A DNA stretch of 64,000 bases, taken from Blumeriella jaapii. Its lineage: Eukaryota; Ascomycota; Leotiomycetes; Helotiales; Drepanopezizaceae. A program made the position numbers and the translations under genes. Position 1 is the first letter of the stretch, and every line of letters starts with the position of its first letter. The stretch lies in assembly GCA_009599575.1 (NCBI GenBank), contig VWND01000007.1, positions 1 through 64,000 on the forward strand, written 5' to 3'. Under the pieces are notes generated by a model. That model did no database searches and was not told where the DNA came from. It was given only the letters and a program-made list of their open reading frames with translations. This document shows positions 44,100 through 57,400 of the stretch, piece by piece.

Positions 44100-47000
44100 T
44101 TTTCTTTTTCTTGTTTTTGCGGCGCGCATTCGTTACTGCTCCGTTACTATTACTTATCGTATTTTTTAAATATTTTTTTACAACTTTTTTTGCGTTCGTA
44201 AAATGGTTTTCTGGCTTCCAGAAATCTTCGCTTAGTAAATAGCCCTTTTATCGCATCAAATAATATCGGCTCTTTTTTGTATTTTTATAAGCTTGTATTA
44301 ATTTGATTTTGTATTTTTCGGATTCTTAAAATTCTATTATATTATTTTTCGGCTCGGTATCGTCCCGACCCTATTAAGGTTCTAGTAGGAAAACGTAAAA
44401 AGTATTATAAATACGATATTAAAAAAAGAGCTCGAATTAGTAAGCTTGGCCGTGTTCGTATATAATTCGCTTAATTTTAAAAGGCTTTAAATATTTATTT
44501 AAAAGCTTTCGAAAAAGTCGCAGCTATCGAAGGTTTTTAATCGATAATAGTATTTTGTCGCTTACTTAAAATCTAATTTTTTTGTATTTAACGTCGTAAA
44601 ACCTTTTATAATTCGCGTTGGCTTTTCTTAGCTTTTTATTAAGTATTTTTCTTTTTTTTTGCAATATTTTAACTCGTTTTTTCGCTAACGGTACCTCCCC
44701 TTTTACGACGTCGCTTTCGACGTTGCTGCCAAATTCTAAGTAAAAGCCGTATAATATACGAAAAAAAATAAAACCCGTAAAAGCGTATATCGAATTATTA
44801 TACGTAAACTCGGCTAAAGCAAGCTTCGTAGCCCAATCGTTTTATCGATAATCGCAATACGTGCGAAAATAAAATTTTAAAATTTAATTTTAACGTTTCG
44901 TTTGGCCATCGGTTTAAAAATAAAAAGCGGTGTTTAATCGACGTCGTATTTATAGGTGAAATATTATTGAAAACCAAAATTTATTAGTAAAAACTGACTT
45001 TTTGTTTGTAATAATCCTTTTAAAGCAGCCAAAATCTTTATAAACGTATTGTATAAATATCTTAGCTAAATTTAAGGCTGAAATCGTCTTTTGTGTCGGT
45101 ATATATTTCGACAGCTTCGTATATCGGTTTATTATAACGAATATCGAATCGTAAATACGATTTCGTTTTTTGCTAAAAAGTAAACTCGTAATAAAATCCA
45201 TAATTATTTTTTTCTAAGATCTCGTAAAAATCGAAAAGAAGGTTAATTCGCTATAGGGTCGGTGCTTTTTAGGTTTGCTTTTCTGACACTTTTTATACGT
45301 ATTAACGTAACGCTTTACGTCGCCTCGTAAGCCAGGCCAGAAATACTTTTTTTCGACCAGTTTTAGCGTTCGCCGAAAACCTTAATAGCCGGCGGTCGGA
45401 TCGTCGTAATTAATTTTTAATATTTCGCTTTTAATAACGCTTTTATTCGGAATATACGCACGTTTTTTATAACGTAATAATTTATTTTGGCTTATACGCC
45501 AATGTCTTTCGGACCCGGCTCGATTGCTTTGCGAAGCCGATTCGTACGTTTTTTGTAATATAAAAGAATCAGATCTTTGCAATTTAAAAATAGTTTTGTA
45601 AATCGGTTTTACTAGCTCGTTATTAACCGTTTCGGATTATAGCAACACAGCGGCTACGCTTCGTGGTATATATTGTTTGCAACCAGTAATATTAGCAAAA
45701 GACAGTCCGGCGAAAAAGCCTTTTATTTGATTTTTCTCCGTTTGCTTTCTATCTTCTGATCCCGTTAACAAAAGCTCCGAATATTTATCGGCGCGAAATA
45801 GTTTATGCCCCGATTTTAGGCGTGTTTTTACTGCGGAAAATATTTTAAAATTTCTTAAATAAGCTAATTTTAGCTTACGATGCAGCGTAGGCAGCTGTTC
45901 GTTATTTTTTTTTAAATCTTTTTTTAAATTTGGCCGGCGAAAAAAACCATCCGCCGGATTAAAAACTTCTGTTTTATATTCGATTGCAAAATCGTATTTA
46001 ATTAGTTCGTCGGCCCATTTCGCTTAGCGTCCGTTTAAACGTCTTTTCGTAAAAAAGTATTTCAGATTATAATGATTTATACGCATAATAATAACGTCGA
46101 AAACGCCACGTAAATATTAGCTCTATTGTTTGAAAGCGTAAATTATAGCTATTAGCTCAGCGTCGTAAACTTCGTATTTTTGTTTTATAAAAGAAAGCTT
46201 TTTCGAATAATATGCGATAGGATGCTAACGTGCCCCCGCATTTTCTCCGAATAATTAAAATAATATTCCGCTTATAACGAATTTCGAAGCGTTTGTTTCG
46301 ATTTGAATTTTCAATCGAAGGTCGAAATGGCGTAGAATCGGTGCTTAGCAAAACTTTTTTTTTAAAAATAAAAAAGCGAGCTTCGCTTCGAATAAAAAAC
46401 GAAAAAGGTCCGATATTTTTTCTCGTTGCATTTTTTTTAAAAAATCTGTAATAAATCGGCAAAGCTTAGCGTAGTTTTTAATAAAACGTTTATAAAAGTT
46501 GATAAAACCCAAAAACATTTAAATATTTCGCCACGTAGTAAAAAATGGCCATTTCCGAATATTATCTACTTTCCTTAGATTTATTTTAATTTCCGTAGGA
46601 ATAACGACGAAACTTAGGAATTCAACCGTATTCGTATCGAAAGCATATTTTTTCAGATTTTCGTAAAGTTTATTAATACGAAATCTTTCGAAAACTTTTA
46701 CCGCGTTTATATAATCGTCGGGATTTTCGGAAAATATTAAAATATCGTCGAAGTAAATTACACACGTAACATTTATTAAACCGACTAAAATTTGATTAAT
46801 ATACGCTTAAAAGGTTGCTGGTGCGTTCGAAAAGCCGAAAAATAATACGCAATATTCGAAATATCCGTAACGAGTGCGAAACGCAGTTTTCTATTTATCT
46901 TCCTCCTTTATTCGAAAGCGGTAATACGCCCAAATAAGGTCTAGCTTAATAAATATTTTAGCTTTTTTCAAACGATCCAAAGTTTCGCTTATAAAAGGTA

Positions 47001-47800
47001 GAAAAATTCGATTTTTAACCGTAATTGCGTTTAAACCCTTATAATCGACGCATAATCGTAAACTTCCGTTTTTTTTCGGTATAAATATTACCGGTGCGCC
47101 GGCAAAGCTAATAAACCTTTTTATCCAATTTTTTTCTAAGTTCGAATCGAAATATTCGCGTAATTCGGTAAATTCAGATTCCGACAAAAGGTAGACTGGT
47201 TTCCAAAAGAGGTCCTTCTTTTTCGCGAAATCTATTCGATGCTTTATAAAATGGTAAAAAGCTAGGATAACCGCGGCGGTATCGTCGAACACGTCGGCGT
47301 AATCGTCGTATTTGGAGGGTAATTGGTGTTGTTTTTCAGTAGCTTTTTTCAAAACGATACAAAACGCTTACTTTTTTTTGGATTCTTTTTTAAAACGTTT
47401 AATTATAACGAAATTAAGTTGTAAGCGTTCGATTAGGTATCGCTACGATTTAGCTCGAAAACTTATAACGGAATCGATATTTCGCAACCAAAAGAATCTT
47501 AAAATAAATAAAATCTTTAGGATATTTATATCGTAAGCTACGAAATCGCTCTGTATTTTTTTAATTATTTTATAATTATTAATGGCGCGAATAAATTGCG
47601 TATGCGTGCCGTAAGTAATTATTTTTTTTTTTTTAACCGTAAATAAATTAATACGTTTTTGAATTGGTTTTTATTTATATTTAATTAATAACTTTTGGAT
47701 TACGCAGTTTTTTTCCGCGCCGCAGTCGATAAAAGCTCGTTTCGTACGAGTTTCGCTTTTGGCTTTTTTAATTTCGACTGAAATTATTATTTTCTGCTTT
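44100..47800 (-). pseudogene. Element 3 pol: protease, RT, RNase H, integrase, chromodomain (broken)
   Basis: Read right to left. Protease core AFIDCGAEKNCV near 47760-47690. RT from 47352 (KKNGSLRLCVDYKGLNAITVK), with the catalytic YFDD box intact near 46770-46740 (CVIYFDDILIFSENP). RNase H around 46330-46010. Integrase core piece 45201-44950 (MDFITSLLF...RYTKLSKYIPT). Chromodomain around 44340-44170 with its aromatic cage partly damaged (Trp codon now TAG). Stops are frequent. Confidence 0.85.
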
Positions 47801-47879
47801 TTTTTTTCGTTCGATTTTATTAGCAGCGACGAAATTAAAATCGAGCGGAAGCTTTTCCCGAATTTTTAGATTTATTAGC

Positions 47880-49400
47880 TTCGAAGCAGTTTGGGGCTAT
47901 ATATTTTTTTCTGTTGCATTTATAATATTCGATTTTTAAACAATTAGCTATACGATGCTTTTTTTTTTGGCAGCGACTGCATTTCGAAAAGTAAAAAAAG
48001 TCGTTAAAAATTTTAAAATTTTAAAGGATTTTGTTAGGATTATCGTTTTTTCGCTTTCGTTTTTCTTTTTGTAACGTATTTTCGAATCGAAGACGGTATA
48101 TATCTGTTTTAGCCTTTAAGCCTTAATCGTAAATATAAGTCTTTTCTTTTCTTTTTTTTTTGCGCTCGTCTCGTCGTTTATTATTTTTCGTTTCGTCGCT
48201 GAATTTTATTAGCATTTTCGATACGACGAGCGATTAATATTAATTTTTTATACGAGCTTGTAGTTGTAATATTGCTTTGTTTAATAATTTCTTTTCGAAA
48301 AGTAGGTCGGAGTTTTGCGAAAAGCATTCTTTTTTTAATCGCATCGTTTGTTATTTGCAACTGCTGTTCGAAGTTATTTAAATAAGCAACGAAATCGTTA
48401 ATTAATTTATGCTTTTTTTGTTTTGCTTTATCGTATAAATTCGAAGCCGCGATTTTTCGATTTTCCGCATTTATCAGAAAATCCAATATCTATTTTTTGA
48501 AATCGTTCCATATAATTCGAATATTCGTAAAACGTCGTTCGTATCCGGTTTATTTTTTTTTTATTTTATCGTCGAAAGCTAAAACATAGGCGTTAATTTT
48601 CTTTTAATCGGTACAGAATATTACTTTTTTATTCTGGCGAAAGCTTCGCTTTGCACGCCGAATAAAAAATTAAGCTTTTTTAATATTTTTCCTTCGATAT
48701 ATTGGAAAATCTTTTATTTTTAATGCTTTTCGGCTCGAATTCGCTATATCTTCTACAAAAGATATAATATGCTTAAAAAAAATGCTAGGTCGTTTCTAAT
48801 AAGTATTATTATCGTAATGCTCCGAAAATACTTTATAATAATCGCCGGCTTAGATTATTTTCTGTTTTTTTTCAGTTGGGACGATATTAAAAAATATAAA
48901 AACCTTTTTTTCGATATCTTCGAAAGCGTTAAATTTTCGTTGGAATTATTTAACTTCTTTTCGGAGTTCGTTTCGGCGTTTTTTGGTTTTTTCGAGTTTT
49001 TTGATTATTTCGTAAACCTTTTTCTCAATCTTTTTCTGCTTTATTTTAACTCGTATCTTCTTTATTCTTTTACGTTTATTATTCTTTTTTTATTCGACGC
49101 GGGTTCGTTTATTAGCCAAATAAATCAGAATCTCGGTGAAAGGTCCTTCCGAATCGCTTTGAGCGTGGCTTTTTTCAGTAATTTCTTCGATAAAAAAAAT
49201 TAGAAAATCGTCGCGCTTTAATAATAGAGTATTTTCGACCCCTGGTAAAGCTGATAACGTCAGGGGAAACGATGGTACGAAGTCTCCCTGAGCAGCCGAA
49301 AGTGCTGGGTCTTCTTGAATAGCTGGAGGTACTTATTTTTTGCGAATACGAAAAGCTATAATATCGATAATAACGATGTAAGTATAATAGTATAATAAGA
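47880..49400 (-). pseudogene. Element 3 gag (broken)
   Basis: A charged, helical capsid-like protein with stops. Clear pieces are 48486-48181 (MDFLINAENRKIAASNLYDK...LRPTFRKEIIKQ) and a zinc knuckle near 47981-47938, CSRCQKKKHRIANC, spacing CX2CX4HX4C. The glycines of a normal knuckle are Lys here, as expected from GGN-to-AAN changes. The N-terminal part near 49330-49230 is much less mutated. Confidence 0.8.
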
Positions 49401-49453
49401 GATTGTTTTAGTAATATCGAACTGCCGTTCCGATAAATAAAAAAAGATTAGAA

Positions 49454-49866
49454 TGTAAAAATTAAAAGGCAGAAAAATATTAGTTCAAATAATAAAGCTC
49501 AAATAAAATTGGGTTAATAGTCAGACTGATCTTTACCTTCTATATTTCTAGTAGAAGGCGTATATAAATACAAAAGAAAGGGTGGAGCCCTCGAAAAAAG
49601 TATTTCCCAGGAAACCAAGCGAATCCCATTTAATATGCTTTCCAGCCCCTATTCCGACCTTTTTTTAATCCTTCTTAATATAACCCTAATAACTGGTTTT
49701 TTAGCAATCATTCCTATAAAATGTTTTACTTAAATATTATTTTCAGCCCCTACAGTACTATCCGGCCCCCACGGCCTATTCGCAGAAAGTGCTATTCGAG
49801 GGTTGGTAGAAGGCAGAGGGTCTTGGCGGATCACCTGACTCATACACGTGATGTTGGTTCCTGACA
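49454..49866 (-). repeat. LTR of element 3 (5' LTR)
   Basis: 413 bp, collinear with 42528-42940; ends CTGACA and is followed by the target duplication ACTCC. Confidence 0.95.
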
Positions 49867-49871
49867 ACTCC
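49867..49871. repeat. Target-site duplication of element 3 (right)
   Basis: ACTCC, partner of ACTTC at 42523-42527. Confidence 0.85.
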
Positions 49872-52582
49872 AAAACTTTATAATCAGTAATTATTTTAAT
49901 CTAATAAATTAAATCAGCTAGTTTAACACGAAAGTTGCCTAGAAATCTTACGATTGCGAATATTTTTTTATTATATACGACGTAGTTCAGCTCTGCGAAA
50001 GCTATGGTTTTGCTGAAATAAGCGACTGAAAGCTAATCGTCGTTATAAAATTAAAAAAGCATAAAAGCTACTACGCCGTCGAAAGCGTCAGTTTTTAATA
50101 TGCAAAAAAAGTTTTGCTTGTAATATTATAAAACTGATGCAATAATAAAGCTAGTATAAAAAAATCGAAACTCTTTTGACATTCAGAAGTAAAATTGAAA
50201 AAAACGTTAGCCTTGATTAAATAAACTAAAAACTTTGCAATTATACCGTAATTTCGAATAAAACGTCGGTAAAAATTACAAAAACCAAAAAAACTCTGTA
50301 CATTTTTTATAATAATAAAAAGCTTTTAATAAGCGACCACGGAAATCTTTTTTGGGTTTATTTTTAAATTTTTAATCGAAATAATAAAGCCTAAGTAACG
50401 AGTTCGTATAACGTTAAATTCAGATTTCCGAATATCGGCCTATAATCCAGCGTCAGCGAGCTTTTAAAACATTTTGCGAACGTATATAGCGTATTTCAAA
50501 AAATCGAACGAATAAATAAAAATATTATCTAAGTATATAATACAAAAATCGTTTAAATAATCGAAAAAAACGTCGTTTATATAACGTTAATAAATTGCGG
50601 ATTTATTAATAAAGCCAAAAGATAGCATTTTGTATTTATAAACGCCGTAACGCGTACGAAACGTCGTCAGTTTTTTATTAACGAGGTCCATTCGAATTTT
50701 ATAAAAAACTTAACGAATATCGAGCTTTGTAAAAATTCGTACTTTCGAAAAACGAGCGAAAATTTTATCGATAAAAGGAAAAAAGTAGCGATTTTTACGA
50801 ATTATATTATTAAAAGCTCGATAATCGATACAAAAACGTAATAAACCGTCGGGTTTTTTAGCGAAAAGCATTGAAACAGCGAAAAAAAGCGATGAAAAGT
50901 TCGATAAAGCTTTTATTAAGATTATTTTGCAAATAAGTTTTAATAATTTCGAGCTTCGGAATCGATATTTTGTATAAAAAAAATATATTTCAGCTTTTTT
51001 TTTTTTATTTATAATAAGCTCGATTTTATAATCGTAAAGCCGGTAAAAAGCTAGCTCGTTACTAGCGGCTTTAAAAAACACGTGTTCGAAATCTTTGTAT
51101 TCCGGAGGAAAAAATTCGAAAAAAGATTTATTCGAAATTAGCTCCGCTAAGCTAATTGAAAAGATCGAAATCGATATTTTATTAATTTTGAAACGTTCGA
51201 AAAAACTGTAAAATTAAGTTTTAAAAAAAATGTTATACGTAAAATCGTTTAATATTCTGTCGATTTCGTATAAAAAAATTGAAAACACTTCAACTGCTTT
51301 TTTTCTGGAAATCAGCTTAAAAGCGTATGCAATAATCTGGCAGATGGAAATTGAGTAAACAATAGGTTGAAAGACTCGTTTTCGAATTGATCGTTTGAAA
51401 GATTTAAAAAAAGATTTGTTATTTAAATTATCGATTATATTAAGCTGAAAAGCCATCGCGGCGAAAGCTTTTCTTCGGTTTTTAATATAATTATTTTTTG
51501 TAGAACGAGAAAGTTATTCTGACGAAAAAAAAAAAGAAAAAAAAAAAAAATAATAAAAAAAAGATCGTTAGCCTGAAAAAATAATAATATGATTTTTTGT
51601 ATTATCCCACTGGCGTCGTTATCGAAATTGGCACCGCGAATAAAATTCGACCTTTTCGCGCTTCGCACAGCGTCGTAAATCTGCCATAATTGATTAAAAT
51701 TCTTATTACGTTTTACAGCGTCGTTTTAATAGCGAGATTAAATTTTTCGGAGGTGTAAATAAAAAACTTCAATATAACGAGCGTAAAAAGCTATAAAAAA
51801 GTAAAACTTCGGCCAATAAAGCTTGCGTTTATTACAGTCTAGTAAAACTTGGTGTTCGGCCAACCAAGCTTTTTTTAAAATTATATTATAATTTCCGAAA
51901 TTAATAATTAAAAAAAAAATAAACGATTATATTCGATTGTTAATAATAAAATTAAAAAGCGTAAAATATATAATTAAATAGCTACGAGCTTTATTATACT
52001 TTTTTATAAAAAAAAAAGCCGGAAAAAATTAAATCAAAAGTTTTAAAAAAAAAAAAAAAAGATTTAATCAGCGCCGAATCGATCAACGCATAACCGTTCG
52101 CTTTAAAATCGGCGAGCGCTTTTATTTTATACGAAAAGCCATTTTTAATAAATATAACGGAAATTATTAATAAATCGCTATTAAAAAGCTTTCGAACGTT
52201 AAAATAACGCATATCGCGTAATACGCTCAAAAAGAAAACTTTGCTTAGGCCTGAGCGTTTTTTCGATTGGCGGAAAAGCTTTCGACTTTTTCGTATGCGT
52301 TTTGAAAATCGTTTAAAAAAGGGTTTTCGTTTTTATTATTATTATCAAAAGGCGAATCTTCGGCCGGTTCGACCTCGTTTACATTTATTAGCCTGGAAGG
52401 GCTTTTAGATAGAACCGAAAGTCGGCCCGTAGAAAATCGTGCAAATTGGCTTTTTTAAACTTTCTGATATAAAATAAAAAACGAGCGTTATCGTTGATCC
52501 GATCGAAAAAAAAAAACGCTAAAAAAGGCGTTTTAACGTAGAAAAAAAAAAAAAACAAAAGGCTGAAAAAAAGCTTGTAAAA
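49872..52582 (-). pseudogene. Element 2 RNase H, RT and protease (broken)
   Basis: RNase H remnant about 49880-50300. RT piece 51081-50710 (KKPDGLLRFCIDYRAFNN, PFIDKIFARFSKVRIFTKLDIR) with the catalytic box now YLDN near 50560. Upstream linker 51456-51214. Protease-like ADFKANGYALIDSALI at 52230-51994. The frame continues into gag beyond element 4. Confidence 0.85.
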
Positions 52583-52587
52583 CATTT
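52583..52587. repeat. Target-site duplication of element 4 (left)
   Basis: CATTT, matching TATTT at 58978-58982 with one C/T difference. Confidence 0.88.
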
Positions 52588-52849
52588 TGTGACGACTCAC
52601 TCGTTTGCCCCTCGCGTCACCCCAGCAACTACGTATAGTTGCAAGCTCCCTGGTCTCCTGGTGGGTCTCCTATCAACTGTGGAAACTATTATATATATAA
52701 GGCTTTCTCCCTTTAGCAACCTCTGCCTTCTGCAGTTATTGATTCTAAATAAATATTTTTGTTATAAAACCAAAAGCTCGTTTTATACCATGTAAACACG
52801 GCGACCAGTTGACTGATTTCCCAGCCCTCCGACTGATTAAATCGTTACA
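52588..52849 (+). repeat. LTR of element 4 (5' LTR)
   Basis: Starts TGTGACGACTCAC, ends CGTTACA, 262 bp. Little RIP damage. Confidence 0.96.
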
Positions 52850-52859
52850 TTATCAACAA

Positions 52860-54450
52860 CTCTTTTTCTACGTTAGCGACGGCGTAAACTATTTCTCTCT
52901 TCGAATTCCTCACGGGTCATATCAAAATGATCGACCGGTCGTAAAAAGACCTATTTCCGCACTTCGCGAAGAATGGCTTCTGTTCAACGATCCCCTTCTC
53001 AACAAAGCTTTTCAGCTTCTGCTACTACACCTCAACCTCCCTCTTAATCAGCGAAAAAGCAACCTTCCCCAAAAGCTTTTTTTTCTGAAAAACAGTCCTC
53101 CCCCCGAGGAAAAAAAAACAAAGGAAAAGACAGAGCGCCAACCATTTCGCCTGCCATCTCCCAGCCTAGCGCTGAAAGCGTTCAGTTGAGACTTTTGCAA
53201 AATCAATTGAAAAAAGCGCAAAAGCGTGAACGACAATTTCTGGAGGCTATGCGATTGCGACAAACCTTTTAATCAAAGCGTTTGATAGAATCTATCGAAC
53301 GTGCTTTTATTAATCGCGAATCTGCTGCTTTTCTTTCTTTTCGCAACGTTTTATTTCAATTAACAAACGCTGCAAACTAACCTCCACGCTTTTCGCGAAC
53401 TTTTTTTAGATTTTTCCCTGACGGCCAAAATTCTAGCGCGCTTTTTAAACGTTATAATTCCTATTTATTTGCTGATTTTCGACTAGCTCGTATAAAGCGC
53501 GTTCCGAACTTTGAGTTTAAACTAAATAATAATAAAAATTACAAAGCACGCCATTAAGAAACTAAAGTTCTCGATAACTTCGAATTTTACCACGACTATT
53601 TCGCTAGCGATCGATCCCGCAAGAATTATATACTCGATCAAACCGAAAGCGTAGTAAGAGAATTTCTGACCCCGCGTATTTTGGACCGTTCCGATTCTAC
53701 ATCTTCCGAAGAATTAGTAAAAAAGGTCGCCGATTTTCTGACCGACTTTTCAAACGTTTAAAAGGCGGAAAACGAGTTCAAAATGCTTGCAATAAGTACG
53801 CACGACGACTTTTAGCGATTTTATTTGCGATTTTCCATCTTCGCAGCGAACGCCCAAATACGAACTAACAAACAGCTTCGAAACGCTCTTCGCGATAAAA
53901 TATTAAAGCGTCTACGAGAAAAGCTGCACTTGGAATAGACGCGTACAACGACCTTTAAGGATTGGTTCACCGCCGTCCGTCAAAAAGAACAAAATCAATT
54001 GGCTGACGAATTTTATACGCGAGTCGCTCTTCAACCAAGTTTATTACTTATCAAAATGGTAGATCCTTAACCAAAGCGTACTACGAGTCAAATCGTACGT
54101 ACGAAAGTCGTCCAAGTGTTCCACAGGCTCCCCTTCAGCCCTTTGTTCTTCCTTCTTCTCCACGCCAAAACGCCCCTCCTGGCGTTTTTTCCTTTCGATC
54201 GGACCAACGACAACGCTCGTTTTTTATTTTACATTAAAAAGTTCGAGGCCAATCTGTACGACCTTCTACGGGCCGATCCTCGGTTCCACCCAAAAGCCCT
54301 TCCAGGCTAATAAGTATAAACGAGGTCGAACCGGCCGAGGATTCGCCCTCTGATAATGGTAGTAAAAACGAAAACCCTCTTCTAGACGACTTTTAAAACG
54401 CATACAAGGAAATCGAAGGTTCTCCCGCCAGTCGGGGAAACGCTCAGGCC
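52860..54450 (+). pseudogene. Element 4 gag (broken)
   Basis: Charged, helical protein segments with several stops (for example 52809-53189 and 54116-54310). No zinc knuckle was found by eye. The homologous minus-strand gag of element 2 is at 60251-58983. Confidence 0.75.
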
Positions 54451-54467
54451 TAAGCAAAGCCTTTTTT

Positions 54468-57400
54468 TTGGGCGTATTGCGCGATATGCGTTATTTTAAC
54501 GTTCGAAAGCTTTTTGATAGCGACTTATTAACAATCCCTGTTATACTCACCAAGAATAGCCTTTCGTACAAAGTGAAGGCGCTCGCCGACTTTAAAGCGA
54601 ACGGTTATGCGTTGATCGATTCGGCGCTAATCAAATCCCTTTTTTTTTTTTTAAAACCTTTAATTCAACCTCTTCCGGCTCCTTTTTCTGTAAAAAAGTA
54701 TAATAAAGCTCGTGGCCATTCAATTATATATTTTACGCTTTTCAATCTTATTATTAACAATCGAATACAATCGTTTACTCTTTTTTTGATTACTAACCTC
54801 GGAAATCATAGTGTGATTTTAGAAAAAGCTTGGCTGGCCGAATATCAAATTTTATTAAACTGTAATAAACGCAAGTTTTATTGGCCGAAATCTTACCCCT
54901 CCACAGCTTTTTACGCTCGTTGTATTAAAGTCTCTTATTTGCACCCCCGAAAGATTTAATCTCGCCATCAAAACGACGCTGTAAAACGTGACAAAAATCT
55001 TGATTAATTATGGCAGACCTACGACGCTGTGCGAAGCGCGAAAAGGTCGAATTTCACTCGCGGTGCCAATTTCGATGGCGACGCCAATGGGATAATACAA
55101 AAAATTACATTATCTTTCCAGGCTGCCGATCCCCCTTCTATTATTTCTTCTCTTTTTCTTTTCCTTTCGTCAAAACAGCTTTTTCGTTTTACGAAAAACA
55201 GTTATACTAAAAACCGAAAAAAGGCTTTCGCCGCGATAGCCTTTCAGCTTAATATAATCGATAGTTTAAATAAGCCATCTCCTGAACCTTTTAAACGACC
55301 AGTTCGAAAACGAATCCCTCAACCTACTGCTTACCCAATCTCCATCTGCCAGATTATTACATACGCTTTTAAGCTAATCTCCAGAAAAAAAGCAATTGAA
55401 GTGTTTTCAACCTTCCTATACGAGATCGACAAAATACTAAACGACCTTACGTACAACACTTCTCTCAAGACCTAATTTCACAATCTTTTCGAACGTTTCA
55501 GAACCAATAAAATATCGATTTCGACCTTTTCAATCAGCTTAGCAGAGCTAACTTCGAATAAATCTTTTCTCGAATTTTTTTCCCCGGAGTACAAAGACTT
55601 CGAACACGTGTTTTCTAAGGCCGCCAGTAACGAGCTAGCCTTTTACCGGCCCTACGACCATAAGATCGAGCTTATTGTAAATGAGAAAAAGCTGAAATAC
55701 ACTCTTTTGTACAAGATGTCGATTCCAGAGCTCGAGATTGTTAAAACCTACTTGCAAAATAATCTTAATAAAAGCTTTATCGAATTTTTCACCGCTTTTT
55801 TCGTGCTCCAGTGTTTTTCGCTAAAAAACCCGACGGTTTATTGCGTTTTTATATCGATTATCGAACTTTTAATAATGTTACTCGTAAAAATCGCTACCCT
55901 CTCCTTCTTATCGATAAGACTCTTGCTCGTTTCTCGGAAGCGCGAATCTTTACGAAGCTCGATATTCGTCAAGCTTTTCATAGAATTCGAATAGATTCCG
56001 CCAATGAAAAACTGACGACGTTTCGTACGCGTTACGGCGCCTATAAATGCAAGATGCTATCTTTTGGCCTTATTAATAAACTCGCAATTTATCAACGCTA
56101 TATGAACGACGTTCTCTTCGACTATTTAAACGATTTCTGTATTGTATATCTGAATAACATTCTTATTTACTCGTCCGACCTTTTGGAACACGCCACATAC
56201 GTTCGCAAAGTGTTCCAAAGGCTCGTTGACGCTGGATTACAGGCCGATATTCGAAAGTTTAAATTTAACGTTATACGGACCCGTTACCTAGGCTTTATTA
56301 TCTCGACTAAAAGCCTAAAGGTAGATCCAAAGAAAGTCTCCGTGGTCGCCCATTAAAAGCCTTCTACTATTATAAAAGGTATATAAAGCTTCTTTGGTTT
56401 TTGTAACTTCTACCGACGTTTTATTCGAAACTACGGTATAATTGCAAAGCTTCTGGTCCATTTGACCAAAGCTAACGTTCCTTTCAATTTCACTTTTGAA
56501 TGTTAGGAGAATTTCGACCTTTTTACACTAGCTTTTATTACTGCATTAATTCTATAATATTACAAGCAAAACCTTCCCTGTATATTAAAAACTGACGCTT
56601 CCGACGGCGTAGTAGCTTTTGTGCTTTCGCAACTTTATAGCGACGATTAGCTTCTAATCGCCTATTTTAGCAAAACTATAGCCTTCGCAAAGCTAAACTA
56701 CGTCGTACACGACAAAAAGATGTTCGCAATCGTAAGATTTCTAAGCAATTTTCGTGCTAAACTGACTAGCTTAGTTTATCAGATTAAAATAATTACTAAT
56801 TATAAAGCCTTGGAATATTTTATAACCTTTAAACTCTTAAACGTTCGATAGGCACGCTGGGCCGAATTTCTCGCCGACTACAACTTTTTTATTACGTACA
56901 AACCAAATAAACACAACCTTCTGGCTAACGCACTAACACGTCGTACGAGCGAACTCGACCGTCAAAACTCTTTTAAACGCACCCAGCGCTTGCAAACCCT
57001 CTTTCGAGCCGATCAGATCGATCACCGCCTTTTGATTAAAAAACTTCGACCGTCCACGGCCTTCGAAACAGCTGTTTTTATCGTTGAAATAGCTGATTTC
57101 TCACCCGCACTCCGTGTCGTTGACCAGCTTTTCCACGCTAATCGCACAGCCAGCAGCCTGATGGCCCTCCGAAAAAAAGCTATACAAAACGCTACGAAAG
57201 GAAACGACGATAACAACACTTCGTATATATTTAAACGCGATCTGCTATTATATCACGGTCGCCTGATAATACTAAACGTCGACCACCTTCGTTTAGCCCT
57301 TATACGAAAAGTGCACGACCAGATTTCCACCGCTCATTCTAGCGCTCGCAAAACTACGCAATTGCTTTCGGACCAATACTATTAGCGAGGTATAACAGCT

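Larger units (their letters stand above)
42528..49866 (-). mobile_element. Element 3: Ty3/gypsy chromovirus of a second family
   Basis: 7339 bp with two LTRs of exactly 413 bp, TG...CA ends and a 5-bp target duplication, inserted in the RNase H/integrase junction of element 2. Minus-strand order: gag with a CCHC knuckle, protease, RT, RNase H, integrase, chromodomain, then a 1.1-kb spacer with an antisense open frame, the polypurine tract and the 3' LTR. Many stops, no complete protein. Confidence 0.95.

Noticed and set aside
48769..49203. 144-codon plus-strand Phe-rich frame in element 3
   Set aside because: Antisense shadow of the Lys-rich gag; AAA/GAA codons read as TTT/TTC on the other strand.
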